A stretch of DNA of 64,000 nt, from NCBI GenBank assembly GCA_965601685.1, contig CBFCWI010000001.1:434001-498000 (forward strand). The letters are read 5' to 3'. Positions 44,603 to 53,195 of this stretch are shown piece after piece. Position 1 is the first letter of the stretch. Each line of letters begins with the position of its first letter. Position numbers and translations under genes: made by a program. The notes beneath the pieces were generated by a model. It had not been told where the DNA came from and searched no databases. It saw only the letters and a list, made by a program, of their open reading frames with translations. Origin of the DNA: JANQJD01 sp965601685. GTDB lineage: Bacteria > Pseudomonadota > Alphaproteobacteria > Rhodospirillales > Rhodospirillaceae.

Positions 44603-45349
44603 TCACAATCTCTTGCGCAGATCTAATACTACTACAGTAGTGAATAACCAAAATGCTATCATTGTAAGAAAAAATATAATATCTGCTAGCTCTAGTACTC
44701 CATAGATCATTGACTGAAAATGGCTAAGAAACGACAGAGCGGTAATAGCCTCTACTACTATTGCAGGTGTCCATACACGGAAACCATCCAAGACAATATC
44801 GAGACCGCTCATCACTAAGAGAAAGCTCACAGCGGCCGCTCCCACGAAGGCAATGACTTGATTGCGCGTCAACGCCGATAAACAGGAGCCTATGGCTAGA
44901 AACGCACCTGCCATCAAGAAACTACCTATGTAGCCTGCTACCACTGGACCATTGTCTGGCTTACCCAGCACATTGATAGAGAGCCACAGCGGGAATGTCA
45001 GGGTCAAAGCTAATCCGATGAACGCCCATGCCGCGAGGAACTTGCCTACTACTGCCTGGGCCGTGGATAAGGGTAGGGTCACCAGCAGCTCGATGGTACC
45101 AGATTGTAATTCCTCTGCCCACAGGCGCATAGCGATTGCTGGGACAAGCAGCAAATAAAGCCACGGGTGATAAAGGAAGAAGCGTTCTAAGCTCGCCTGC
45201 CCATTTTCAAACAGGTTCCCAACATAGAAAGTGAGAGCGTTCGCCAAAGCGGTAAATATAACAATGAACACCAGGGCAAGCGGGGTAGTAAAATAAGCCT
45301 GGAATTCACGACCCGCTACCGCACGGATCATCCGCAGCGTGTTTTGCAT
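44603..45349 (-). CDS. ABC-2 type permease (GldF-like)
   Basis: 248-residue membrane protein with six predicted helices, opening with the ABC-2 signature REFQAYFTTPLALVFIVIF and containing MRLWAEELQSGTIELLVTLP, which is typical of GldF/YhaP-like permeases. Lies 17 bp downstream of its ATPase gene and 2 nt before the GldG-like gene. Probably pairs with both as an exporter or lipoprotein/lipid-handling complex of unknown substrate. Confidence 0.9.
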   Translation of the reverse strand: MQNTLRMIRAVAGREFQAYFTTPLALVFIVIFTALANALTFYVGNLFENGQASLERFFLYHPWLYLLLVPAIAMRLWAEELQSGTIELLVTLPLSTAQAVVGKFLAAWAFIGLALTLTFPLWLSINVLGKPDNGPVVAGYIGSFLMAGAFLAIGSCLSALTRNQVIAFVGAAAVSFLLVMSGLDIVLDGFRVWTPAIVVEAITALSFLSHFQSMIYGVLELADIIFFLTMIAFWLFTTVVVLDLRKRL

Positions 45350-45366
45350 GATACTGAACCTTTTCC

Positions 45367-46317
45367 TCAGCCTGGTAAGGTGAGGGTGCGGAAAACATCG
45401 TCAAGTCGCCCGCGCTCTACCGTTAGCGCGATCAAGGCATGGGATCGTAGGGCCTCGCTCACAGCGGCGGTGAGAGCACGCCCTTCTCGCGGCAACACCC
45501 TTAGCCGTCTACTGCTCTCGTCTGGTGCATTTTCATTCTTGATATGTTCAACATCGCAAGCGTGGACCAGCCGGCGTAATTTCTGCTCCACCACAGTGGC
45601 CTCTGCTGCAGCAACAGTCACTGTTACAGCATTGTGACAGGGTAGATGGGCTAGTAACTCCTCAGCCGTGCCATCAGCTACCAGACGGCCACGGGCAATG
45701 ATAACGGCTCGGCAACACAAAGCCTCTACTTCTTCTAAAATATGGGTGGAGACGATAATGGCCTTGTCCGCTGCCATGTCGCGAATCAGGGTGCGCACAT
45801 GATGTTTCTGGTTAGGATCAAGGCCATCAGTTGGTTCGTCCAGAATCAGAACTTCAGGGTTGTGCAGAATGGCCTGCGCTAAACCCACACGCCGTCGGAA
45901 GCCCTTGGAAAGAGTATCGATAGGCTGATATAGCACTTCAGTCAGGGCCACACGTTTTGCGACGGCAGCCACACGTTTGCCCCTTTCTACCCTGCTATAG
46001 CCGCGTACGTTAGCGATAAAGGACAGAAAAGCTGCTGGCGTCATATCGCCGTAGGCCGGAGCACCTTCTGGTAGATAGCCGAGCTTAGCCTTGGCCGCTA
46101 GTGGTTGGGTAGTCATATCGAATCCACACACTGCTGCGGTACCAGCAGTCGGGGTTAGGAAGCCCGTCACCATTTTCATGGTAGTCGACTTGCCAGCGCC
46201 ATTGGGTCCCAGAAAAGCAAGCACTTCTCCCCGCTTCACTGTCAGAGTGATCCCGTCAACAGCAATCAGCTGGTTGAATCTTTTGCTCAGCCTGTCGAGG
46301 ACTATCATTGCCGACAT
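45367..46317 (-). CDS. ABC transporter ATP-binding protein
   Basis: About 316 residues. Walker A GPNGAGKST, Q-loop GYLPEGAPAYGDMTP, signature LSKGFRRRVGLAQAI, Walker B LILDEPTDGLDP and H-loop STHILEEVEALC are all intact. A C-terminal extension of about 100 residues is as in the DrrA/CcmA-like multidrug or gliding group. ATG 46317 gives MSAMIVLDRLSKRF and has GGGTAGG upstream; a longer frame to 46401 looks non-coding. First gene of the four-gene operon, divergent from icd. Confidence 0.93.
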   Translation of the reverse strand: MSAMIVLDRLSKRFNQLIAVDGITLTVKRGEVLAFLGPNGAGKSTTMKMVTGFLTPTAGTAAVCGFDMTTQPLAAKAKLGYLPEGAPAYGDMTPAAFLSFIANVRGYSRVERGKRVAAVAKRVALTEVLYQPIDTLSKGFRRRVGLAQAILHNPEVLILDEPTDGLDPNQKHHVRTLIRDMAADKAIIVSTHILEEVEALCCRAVIIARGRLVADGTAEELLAHLPCHNAVTVTVAAAEATVVEQKLRRLVHACDVEHIKNENAPDESSRRLRVLPREGRALTAAVSEALRSHALIALTVERGRLDDVFRTLTLPG

Positions 46318-46487
46318 ACGCCTACCCATCTTTACTCGCAGCTTTATGCTCCTATCTAACACCACTGCGCCTTCCGTCAAGAACTTGAACGCGCAAGCCA
46401 ATTATCTGAGGGAGTTGATAAGAGTAGAAGGGTGTATGAACATTTCATTACTGCCCATAGCAGTATCTACTTTTGGAGGTTGTAAGC

Positions 46488-47726
46488 ATGGAAAAAATTC
46501 AGGTTATGAATCCGATTGTCGAGCTGAATGGCGACGAGATGGCACGAATTCTCTGGCAAATGATCCGCGAAAGATTGATTCTGCCTTATCTTGAGATTGA
46601 CCTGCACTCTTTCGATCTAGGAATCGCACACCGTGACAGGACTCATGACCAAGTCACCATAGAGGCAGCCCATGCCATCAGACTCTATGGGGTGGGGGTC
46701 AAGTGTGCTACCATCACACCTGACGAGGATCGGGTACGGGAACTCGGTCTTAAGAAGATGTGGCAATCCCCTAACGGCACTATACGTAATATCCTTGGTG
46801 GCACTGTCTTTCGCGAGCCGATCATCTGCTGTAACGTGCCGCGGCTGGTCCCAGGCTGGATGAGTCCTATTGTCATTGCCCGCCATGCCTTCGGTGATCA
46901 GTATAGCGCCACTGACTTCTGTATTCCCGTAGCGGGTCGCCTTGAAATGGTGTTTACGCCGGCAAGCGGTGATACGTCCATAGTACACAGGGTGTTCGAC
47001 TTTCCTGAGCCAGGTGTGGCCTTGGGCATGTATAACATGGATGAATCGATCCTCGGATTCGCGCGTTCCTGTTTCAATTATGGTCTTGAACGTGGGTATT
47101 CTGTTTACCTCTCTACGAAAAACACTATCCTCAAGGCCTATGATGGACGCTTCAGGGAGCTGTTCCAGACGGTATTTGATACTGAATTCTCTGGTGCTTA
47201 TGCAGAACGCCATCTGCACTATGAACACCGTCTAATAGACGATATGGTAGCCTCTGTTCTCAAATGGCAGGGTGGTTTCATCTGGGCCTGTAAGAATTAT
47301 GACGGCGATGTTCAGTCTGATTCCGTTGCACAAGGATTCGGATCGCTTGGCTTGATGACATCGGTTCTCATGAGTCCAGATGGCAAGACCATTGAAGCTG
47401 AGGCGGCTCACGGCACCGTCGTCCGCCACTACCGCGACTATCAGGCAGGCCGTGAAACCTCGACTAATCCCATCGCTTCCATCTTTGCTTGGACGCGTGG
47501 TCTCCAGTTCCGTGGCAGGTTCGACAACACGCCAGATGTTATACACTTTGCGGACACATTGGAGAAAGTATGTGTGACCACAGTGGAAAAAGGCCATATG
47601 ACCAGAGATTTGGCGCTCTTGATAGACCCACACCAACCATGGCTCACTACCAGTCAGTTTTTCAATAAGTTAGACGAGAATCTGCAGAGTGCAATGGCAG
47701 CACATACCGCCACTTGCACGTCTTGA
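46488..47726 (+). CDS. icd: NADP-dependent isocitrate dehydrogenase
   Basis: TCA-cycle enzyme of the dimeric, eukaryote-like (subfamily II) type usual in alphaproteobacteria. MEKIQVMNPIVELNGDEMAR, SPNGTIRNILGGTVFREPI, RHAFGDQYSATDF, LSTKNTILKAYDGRF, the catalytic YEHRLIDDMVA, KNYDGDVQSDSVAQGFGSLG and EAAHGTVVRHYR. 412 residues. ATG 46488 with GGAGG 8 nt upstream. It faces hisA across a 159-bp gap. Confidence 0.97.
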   Translation: MEKIQVMNPIVELNGDEMARILWQMIRERLILPYLEIDLHSFDLGIAHRDRTHDQVTIEAAHAIRLYGVGVKCATITPDEDRVRELGLKKMWQSPNGTIRNILGGTVFREPIICCNVPRLVPGWMSPIVIARHAFGDQYSATDFCIPVAGRLEMVFTPASGDTSIVHRVFDFPEPGVALGMYNMDESILGFARSCFNYGLERGYSVYLSTKNTILKAYDGRFRELFQTVFDTEFSGAYAERHLHYEHRLIDDMVASVLKWQGGFIWACKNYDGDVQSDSVAQGFGSLGLMTSVLMSPDGKTIEAEAAHGTVVRHYRDYQAGRETSTNPIASIFAWTRGLQFRGRFDNTPDVIHFADTLEKVCVTTVEKGHMTRDLALLIDPHQPWLTTSQFFNKLDENLQSAMAAHTATCTS

Positions 47727-47885
47727 GTCTCCTAGGCTCTCTATGTTTCTCTTGGCGGGTAACGTTTCACTTCTTCGGGTAACGTATTGTGCGTATCTCC
47801 GCTACAAGTTCTAGAGTGACCCGTATTTTTTTAGTCAGCTGGCTTAGGAGGAGCGCATGCATGGCATAGGCACAAGTATATCGTA

Positions 47886-48662
47886 TTAATTGCATACACA
47901 GCTAAATGTAGAATCTGGACAACCCGTGTTTTCGTCTGCTAGCACGGCGAGAGCTTGGCGCAGATCAAGACAGCCGTCGTAAATGGCACGGCCAGTAATA
48001 ACGCCGCTCAGCTTCGGCACAGACTGAGCAACAGCCTGAATTGCCTTTAGGTCTTCTAGACATGACACACCTCCTGCGACGATGACAGGTATCGTGATCC
48101 GTTTAGCTAACTCTGCAACTGTTACGAGATTTGGGCCAGACATGACACCATCACGGTCAATATCAGTATGGATAATGGCCGCTACACCGGCGTCTTCAAA
48201 CCGAAGCGCTAATTCTACTGCTGTCATGGATACAGTTTCCCTCCATCCTGCTACGGCTATTCTGCCAGCACGGGTATCAACGCTCACCGCCACCTGGCCA
48301 GGGAAGAGACGACAAGCTGTTCTCACTAACGCTGGATCGTACAGGGCAGCTGTTCCCAGTATCACCCTTCGTACTCCCTTTTCCAGCCAGAAAGCGATGC
48401 GTGCTAAATCGCGGATACCGCCGCCCAGTTGTACAGAGAGAGTAACAGCTGTCAAAATCGCCTCGACAGCAGTTGCATTGACAGGCTGGCCAGCAGAAGC
48501 ACCATCTAGGTCCACCACATGCAACCACGTGCAGCCGACCGCAGCAAAGGAGCGAGCCTGCTCGGCAGGAGCCGTATTAAACACCGTCACCTGCGTCATA
48601 TCACCTTGCAACAGGCGAACACAGGCACCATCTTTCAGGTCAATAGCCGGAAACAAAATCAT
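47886..48662 (-). CDS. hisA: HisA, phosphoribosylformimino-AICAR ribotide isomerase
   Basis: Fourth step of histidine synthesis. Half-barrel repeat typical of HisA/HisF: ILFPAIDLKDGACVRLLQGD with the catalytic Asp, LHVVDLDGA, VQLGGGIRD, RVILGTAA, VSVDTRAGRIAV, IHTDIDRDGVMSGPN, IVAGGVSCLEDL, GVITGRAIYDG. 258 residues; the last ten or so residues are poorly conserved. hisF, hisH and hisB are not adjacent, unlike the usual alphaproteobacterial his operon. Confidence 0.96.
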   Translation of the reverse strand: MILFPAIDLKDGACVRLLQGDMTQVTVFNTAPAEQARSFAAVGCTWLHVVDLDGASAGQPVNATAVEAILTAVTLSVQLGGGIRDLARIAFWLEKGVRRVILGTAALYDPALVRTACRLFPGQVAVSVDTRAGRIAVAGWRETVSMTAVELALRFEDAGVAAIIHTDIDRDGVMSGPNLVTVAELAKRITIPVIVAGGVSCLEDLKAIQAVAQSVPKLSGVITGRAIYDGCLDLRQALAVLADENTGCPDSTFSCVCN

Positions 48663-48781
48663 TCTGGCTCCCTGTGTTGTGCGTGAGGCTCAGACGGTCA
48701 GAATATAGGGTGAGTTCAGACAGGAGTACAACACAAGTCATCTCTCCGCAAGTGCCAGCAGCGGCGGAGGGGAGCAATATT

Positions 48782-51700
48782 GTGACTATGCCTCCGACGA
48801 CTGCTATGTTGCCCCTCACAGATCCTACGTACGCCCAGCGTCAAGCGGCTAATCCGGGCGCGTCAGTATGGGTAGCGGCCTCAGCTGGGTCAGGGAAAAC
48901 AAAAGTATTAGTAGATAGAGTACTACATCTATTACTTAAAGATGTGCGTCCGGAACGCATTTTATGTCTCACTTTCACCAGGGCTGCAGCAGCAGAAGTG
49001 GCCAATCGTATTAATCAGCGGTTGTCGCAGTGGGCTACATTGCCAGCGCCCATGCTAGCCGCGGATCTAACTTATTTGCAGGGAAACCCACCAGATGCAG
49101 CTATGAAAGCACAGGCACGGCGACTGTTTGCACATGTGCTTGATGTCGGTATACGGATCGAAACATTACATGCCTTTTGCCAGGCTTTGCTGAAAAGATT
49201 CCCGCTCGAAGCTGGAGTGGCACCACACTTCCAAGTTATGGATGAACATGCCGCTGCAGAGTCTATGGCAGCTGCCTGGGATCAGACGCTGCTAACCGCC
49301 TGTAACAAGACCAACTTAACGCGTGCCGTTGCCCTGGAGACGGTCACGGCTCTTGTACACGAAGTGCACTTTCCTGAATTGATGGATGAACTGGTCACAG
49401 CCCGTAGCCGGCTACAACGCTTACTTGACCGGTGGAATGGAGTGGATGGCGTCATAGCAGCTGTCCGCGCTCGGCTGGGCGTAACTGCGAACGAAACGCC
49501 GTCTCATGTGCTCGCTACAGCCTGTACAGGCTGCGATGCTCCTGCCCTACGGGTCGCCGCGGTCGCGCTGCAGACAGGTTCTAAAACTGACATTGAACGG
49601 GGGAAGATCCTAGCTACTTGGTTGGCGGAACAGGCTCACCGTGCTGAGACTTTCGATGACTACTGGAAGGTTTTCTGCACAGGTAAAGGTACGGTACGTA
49701 AAACTCTTATCACGCGGGAGGCCGCCAAAGCAGCACCCATGGCTACCAAGACCCTAGCCGCTGAAGCGGAACGATTAGTGCAAGTCCAGGCGCGGCGCAA
49801 GGCTGCTGCCGTCGCAGAGGCAACCACGGCTCTCCTGCATCTGTGGGCGGATCTGTTAGCAGCTTACCGTAACTACAAGGATACACGGGCGCTTCTGGAT
49901 TACGAGGACCTGATCTTCATGACCTGCCGCCTGCTAGAAACTGAAGGGCAGACGGCATGGGTGCTCTATAAGCTCGATGACGGTCTTGACCATATCCTCA
50001 TAGACGAAGCGCAGGATATTAGTGCTGAGCAGTGGCTCATCGTTGAGCGTCTCACTCAGGAGTTTTTTGCCGGCCTTGGCAGTCGTACGGATCATCAGGC
50101 CGAGGTAGTGCGGACTGTATTCGCTGTTGGTGACCGCAAACAATCTATCTATAGTTTTCAAGGAGCGGCGCCTGAACACTTTGAATCTATGCGGAGCCTG
50201 TTGCGGGATCAGGTGACTGCCGTGGGCCAGATGTGGGCAGATGTACCACTCAATATATCATTCCGATCTACACCGGCCGTACTACAGGCTGTAGATGCTG
50301 TCTTTATGCGTGACACAGCACGCGAAGGTGTTGCATTATCTGGAGAAACAATTAAACATATCGCATTCAGGGATGGACAAGCAGGTTTAGTTGAAATTTG
50401 GCCATTAATAGAACCAGAAAAAATATCAACTATCGTACCGTGGCAACCAAAAACATTTAATTTCCATAAAGAAACATCTATGCTGCGTCTTTCCAGACTG
50501 GTGGCACACCAAATAGCTGCTATGGTCAGTGGTTACGACTGGTTAGAATCGCGCCAAAGGCCAGTACAGGCTGGTGACATTATGGTGCTGGTGCGCCGTC
50601 GCAGCGGTTTCGTTGAGGCTCTCGTCCGAGCTCTGAAGAGCCTGAATGTTCCTGTCTCTGGTGTAGACCGTATGATTCTCAGAGAACAAATAGCGATTAT
50701 GGATCTGACAGCCCTCGGCAACGTCCTGCTGTTGCCTGAGGATGATCTGACTCTGGCAGCAGTGCTCAAAAGCCCTTTGATCGGCCTTGACGAAGAGCAG
50801 CTGTTCACTCTTGCCCACCCGCGTGAATCCTGCACACTGTGGCAGGCTTTGCAAAATTATGCCGGGTCTGCCACTCCGTTCGGCTACGCCTGTGACTGGT
50901 TAACTAGACTATTGACAGAGGTAGACTACCGCCGCCCGTATGAACTGTATACTCATGTGTTAGGAGCACTCGGTGGACGCCGGCGGCTGATAGCCCGTCT
51001 AGGACCGGACGCCGAGGACGCCATAGACGAATTCCTGACATTGAGCCTACACTACGAGATGTACCACGTGCCCTCGCTACAAGGTTTTCTGCAGTGGCTT
51101 CAAACTACCACGGTTGAAGCTAAGCGTGATTTGGAGCAGACAGGAGCTGAGGCTGTTCGTATTCTGACCGTGCATGGTGCGAAAGGGTTGCAGGCACCTG
51201 TTGTTTTTCTGCCAGACTCTGTGCAGATCCCTACTCGGATCCCCCATACACTGTGGGAGGACAGCGAAGAGGGTCTAGTTTTCTGGCAGCCGCACCGCGC
51301 GTTGAAAAACCACTTTGGTTCCAGCCTGCGGGACATGGCAGAAAGGGCACGCGACCGTGAGTATCACCGTCTTCTATACGTGGCCATGACTCGGGCAGAG
51401 GATCGTTTATACGTGTGTGGCTGGCAGACTTACCAGCTCCCGCCGGCTGCTTGCTGGTACAATCTCATCCACACAGCCCTTGCACCTCTTGGTAGGAGGG
51501 AGATCAATGCTACCCTAGCTGCAAGCGGTCTATTACCGTCAGCAGAGGTACTGCGTTTTGCGAGCGTTCAGGCAGAGGCAACAGGCAAGACTGTTGAGGA
51601 ACGGTTTTCTGAATCCGTCAAACCGTTGCCGCTCCCGCAGTGGGCCAAGACTGCTCCGCCGATTGAGCCCATGCCGCCACGGCCTCTAGTGCCGTCGCAG

Positions 51701-52267
51701 CCGAATGACAAAGAACCACCCGCATCCTCCCCTTTAGAAGAGGAGCAAGAAGAGGAGCAGAAGGGTATGCGTCTCCATCGCGGTCGTCTGGTACATAAGC
51801 TGCTGCAAAGTCTCCCAAGCATACCGGCTGAAGAGCGCTCAGCGACTGCCCAGCGCTACCTTGATCACGCCGCGGCTGCTCTTCTGTCACCGGCAGCGCG
51901 TGTTGCCCTAGTGGCGGACGTACAATCTATAATATGTCATCCAGAACTTCTTCTTCTATTTGGTCCAAATAGTCAGGAAGAAGTACCCGTAGTGGGGCGA
52001 GTGGGTGCACATGTGATATCAGGTCAGATAGATAGGTTAGTAGTAACGGAAGAGGTAATCATCATTGCAGATTACAAAACTCATCGAACACCACCAGAGA
52101 GTCTTCACGAGATTCCTGTAGTCTATCGGCAGCAGATGGCGGCTTATCGGTCAGTGCTAGCCGCCATCTATCCAGGCCGTCGCGTTGATTGCGTGCTGGT
52201 ATGGACGGATGGGCCACAGATAACGCTCTTACCAGCCGCATTGTTGAATCCTTTTACTCCCTCATAG
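48782..52267 (+). CDS. addA: Double-strand break repair helicase-nuclease AddA
   Basis: Large subunit of the AddAB complex that resects DNA ends for RecA. About 1161 residues. Superfamily 1A helicase motifs: Walker A ASAGSGKT (about 33-40), CLTFTRAAAAEV, DYEDLI, Walker B LIDEAQDIS, VGDRKQSIYSFQGA, NISFRSTPAVL, LTVHGAKGLQAPVVFLPD, LYVAMTRAEDRLY. The C-terminal PD-(D/E)xK nuclease shows HRGRLVHKLLQ, SGQIDRL and IADYKTH. GTG 48782 has AGGGGAG 7 nt upstream; ATG 48788 is next, and a longer frame from 48674 lacks support. addB, normally immediately upstream, is not in the window. Internal stretches (48895-48945, 50340-50480, 51915-51985) are A/T-rich. Confidence 0.94.
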   Translation: MTMPPTTAMLPLTDPTYAQRQAANPGASVWVAASAGSGKTKVLVDRVLHLLLKDVRPERILCLTFTRAAAAEVANRINQRLSQWATLPAPMLAADLTYLQGNPPDAAMKAQARRLFAHVLDVGIRIETLHAFCQALLKRFPLEAGVAPHFQVMDEHAAAESMAAAWDQTLLTACNKTNLTRAVALETVTALVHEVHFPELMDELVTARSRLQRLLDRWNGVDGVIAAVRARLGVTANETPSHVLATACTGCDAPALRVAAVALQTGSKTDIERGKILATWLAEQAHRAETFDDYWKVFCTGKGTVRKTLITREAAKAAPMATKTLAAEAERLVQVQARRKAAAVAEATTALLHLWADLLAAYRNYKDTRALLDYEDLIFMTCRLLETEGQTAWVLYKLDDGLDHILIDEAQDISAEQWLIVERLTQEFFAGLGSRTDHQAEVVRTVFAVGDRKQSIYSFQGAAPEHFESMRSLLRDQVTAVGQMWADVPLNISFRSTPAVLQAVDAVFMRDTAREGVALSGETIKHIAFRDGQAGLVEIWPLIEPEKISTIVPWQPKTFNFHKETSMLRLSRLVAHQIAAMVSGYDWLESRQRPVQAGDIMVLVRRRSGFVEALVRALKSLNVPVSGVDRMILREQIAIMDLTALGNVLLLPEDDLTLAAVLKSPLIGLDEEQLFTLAHPRESCTLWQALQNYAGSATPFGYACDWLTRLLTEVDYRRPYELYTHVLGALGGRRRLIARLGPDAEDAIDEFLTLSLHYEMYHVPSLQGFLQWLQTTTVEAKRDLEQTGAEAVRILTVHGAKGLQAPVVFLPDSVQIPTRIPHTLWEDSEEGLVFWQPHRALKNHFGSSLRDMAERARDREYHRLLYVAMTRAEDRLYVCGWQTYQLPPAACWYNLIHTALAPLGRREINATLAASGLLPSAEVLRFASVQAEATGKTVEERFSESVKPLPLPQWAKTAPPIEPMPPRPLVPSQPNDKEPPASSPLEEEQEEEQKGMRLHRGRLVHKLLQSLPSIPAEERSATAQRYLDHAAAALLSPAARVALVADVQSIICHPELLLLFGPNSQEEVPVVGRVGAHVISGQIDRLVVTEEVIIIADYKTHRTPPESLHEIPVVYRQQMAAYRSVLAAIYPGRRVDCVLVWTDGPQITLLPAALLNPFTPS

Positions 52268-52862
52268 ACTGAGCGTCCTGACTCCAAGACAAACAGCCAG
52301 CTCAATATCGTCGCGTCGTCGAGGGGCAATCTGCAGCCTCGGAGTTCGGAAACAGCCCCATGTTAGCAGATTAGAAGAGCAGAGTGTTGCAGTGGCAGCA
52401 TGCTCTCAATGCTCTCATGGTGGTCAAGGATGACCTGTGATGTGCAGGTGTGGCCACGTGATATGATACGGAGACTCGCAACTAGACAAATGGCTAGAAT
52501 TTCACCGGACAGGCTCCTAGGACATGCCGATTCCTGTCATGTCAGGCTTGTGCCTCCTCGCTTGCCCAGCGGCGGCGTCACCCTCACTCCTATGAGGATA
52601 AGGATCGCTAAAACTGTATGAGATTCAGAAGTTCCCGCAATTCTCGCTAACGCAGATTGATCTTGGGGTTTCTGGGCGTGATTTACCATGTGGTTGGAGC
52701 AAAGTGCATGAGAAGGTGCCCAGGGTGTCGCTGCTCCCAAACGTGGCCTGTTGACACACTGCTTGTTCAGAGAGCAAGTGTTCCACTCCAGCAATGGTAG
52801 GCATGATTCGTTGATTTCCAGATCTTTGACCTGCTGATTCCTTGGTAGAGCAGGCAATTTTG

Positions 52863-52893
52863 TTGATTGTATACAACAAGTATACTCTATCAA
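52863..52893 (+). promoter_or_regulatory. Dyad-symmetric operator-like site
   Basis: Two GTATAC palindromes at 52869-52874 and 52880-52885, spaced by AACAA, are flanked by TTGAT (52863-52867) and ATCAA (52889-52893). The A/T-rich setting and position about 75 bp before the small ORF suggest a repressor site overlapping a promoter; the regulator is unknown. Confidence 0.4.
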
Positions 52894-52965
52894 TCGCGAC
52901 ATACAAAAATATTGAAGTTCTTTAATACTTACTCATTTAGTGTATTCTCCTATTTTAGGAGCGCC

Positions 52966-53082
52966 GTGAGCACTCAAAGCAAGATAGGCTTCACAGAATG
53001 TCATGTTCTGGAATCCCTTACCCTCCATGAGGAAACAGGTGTTGAATGCATGAAACATGCTTACCATGCTCGCGAAGACTAG
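52966..53082 (+). CDS. Possible 38-residue peptide upstream of SAHH-like gene
   Basis: GTG at 52966 has TAGGAG 4 nt upstream. The product starts MSTQSKIGFTECHVLESL and ends ECMKHAYHARED, with cysteines at 12 and 29. No family is recognised. It is read in the same direction as the SAHH-like gene 113 bp downstream, so it could be a leader peptide, a small partner, or a substrate peptide; chance is a serious alternative. A longer in-frame form from a TTG at 52867 would run through the dyad site and has no ribosome site. Confidence 0.3.
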   Translation: MSTQSKIGFTECHVLESLTLHEETGVECMKHAYHARED

Positions 53083-53092
53083 GGAAGGCGCT

Positions 53093-53117
53093 AACCAAGA
53101 ACTCCGTATGCTTGGTT
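53093..53117 (+). repeat. 7-bp hairpin between small ORF and SAHH-like gene
   Basis: AACCAAG (53093-53099), 11-nt loop, CTTGGTT (53111-53117): a perfect stem 11 nt after the small ORF stop. It could act in attenuation or mRNA processing. No T-run follows directly. Confidence 0.5.
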
Positions 53118-53195
53118 CCAGGATGATTGAATTACGGGCAGGTACTCTTCCAATAAAAATAAATGTAAATATTTTATTCTTTTTAAGAAGCAGAA

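Larger units (their letters stand above)
52268..53195. other. Largest non-coding stretch, upstream of the SAHH-like gene
   Basis: 928 bp. The first 590 bp show nothing recognisable; the trxA gene that often follows addA is missing. From 52860 the composition turns A/T-rich and contains a dyad operator-like site (52863-52893), a possible small ORF (52966-53082) and a hairpin (53093-53117). Confidence 0.6.

Noticed and set aside
52537..52902. 121-codon minus-strand frame after addA
   Set aside because: No motif or composition bias of a real protein, and it runs through the operator-like dyad.
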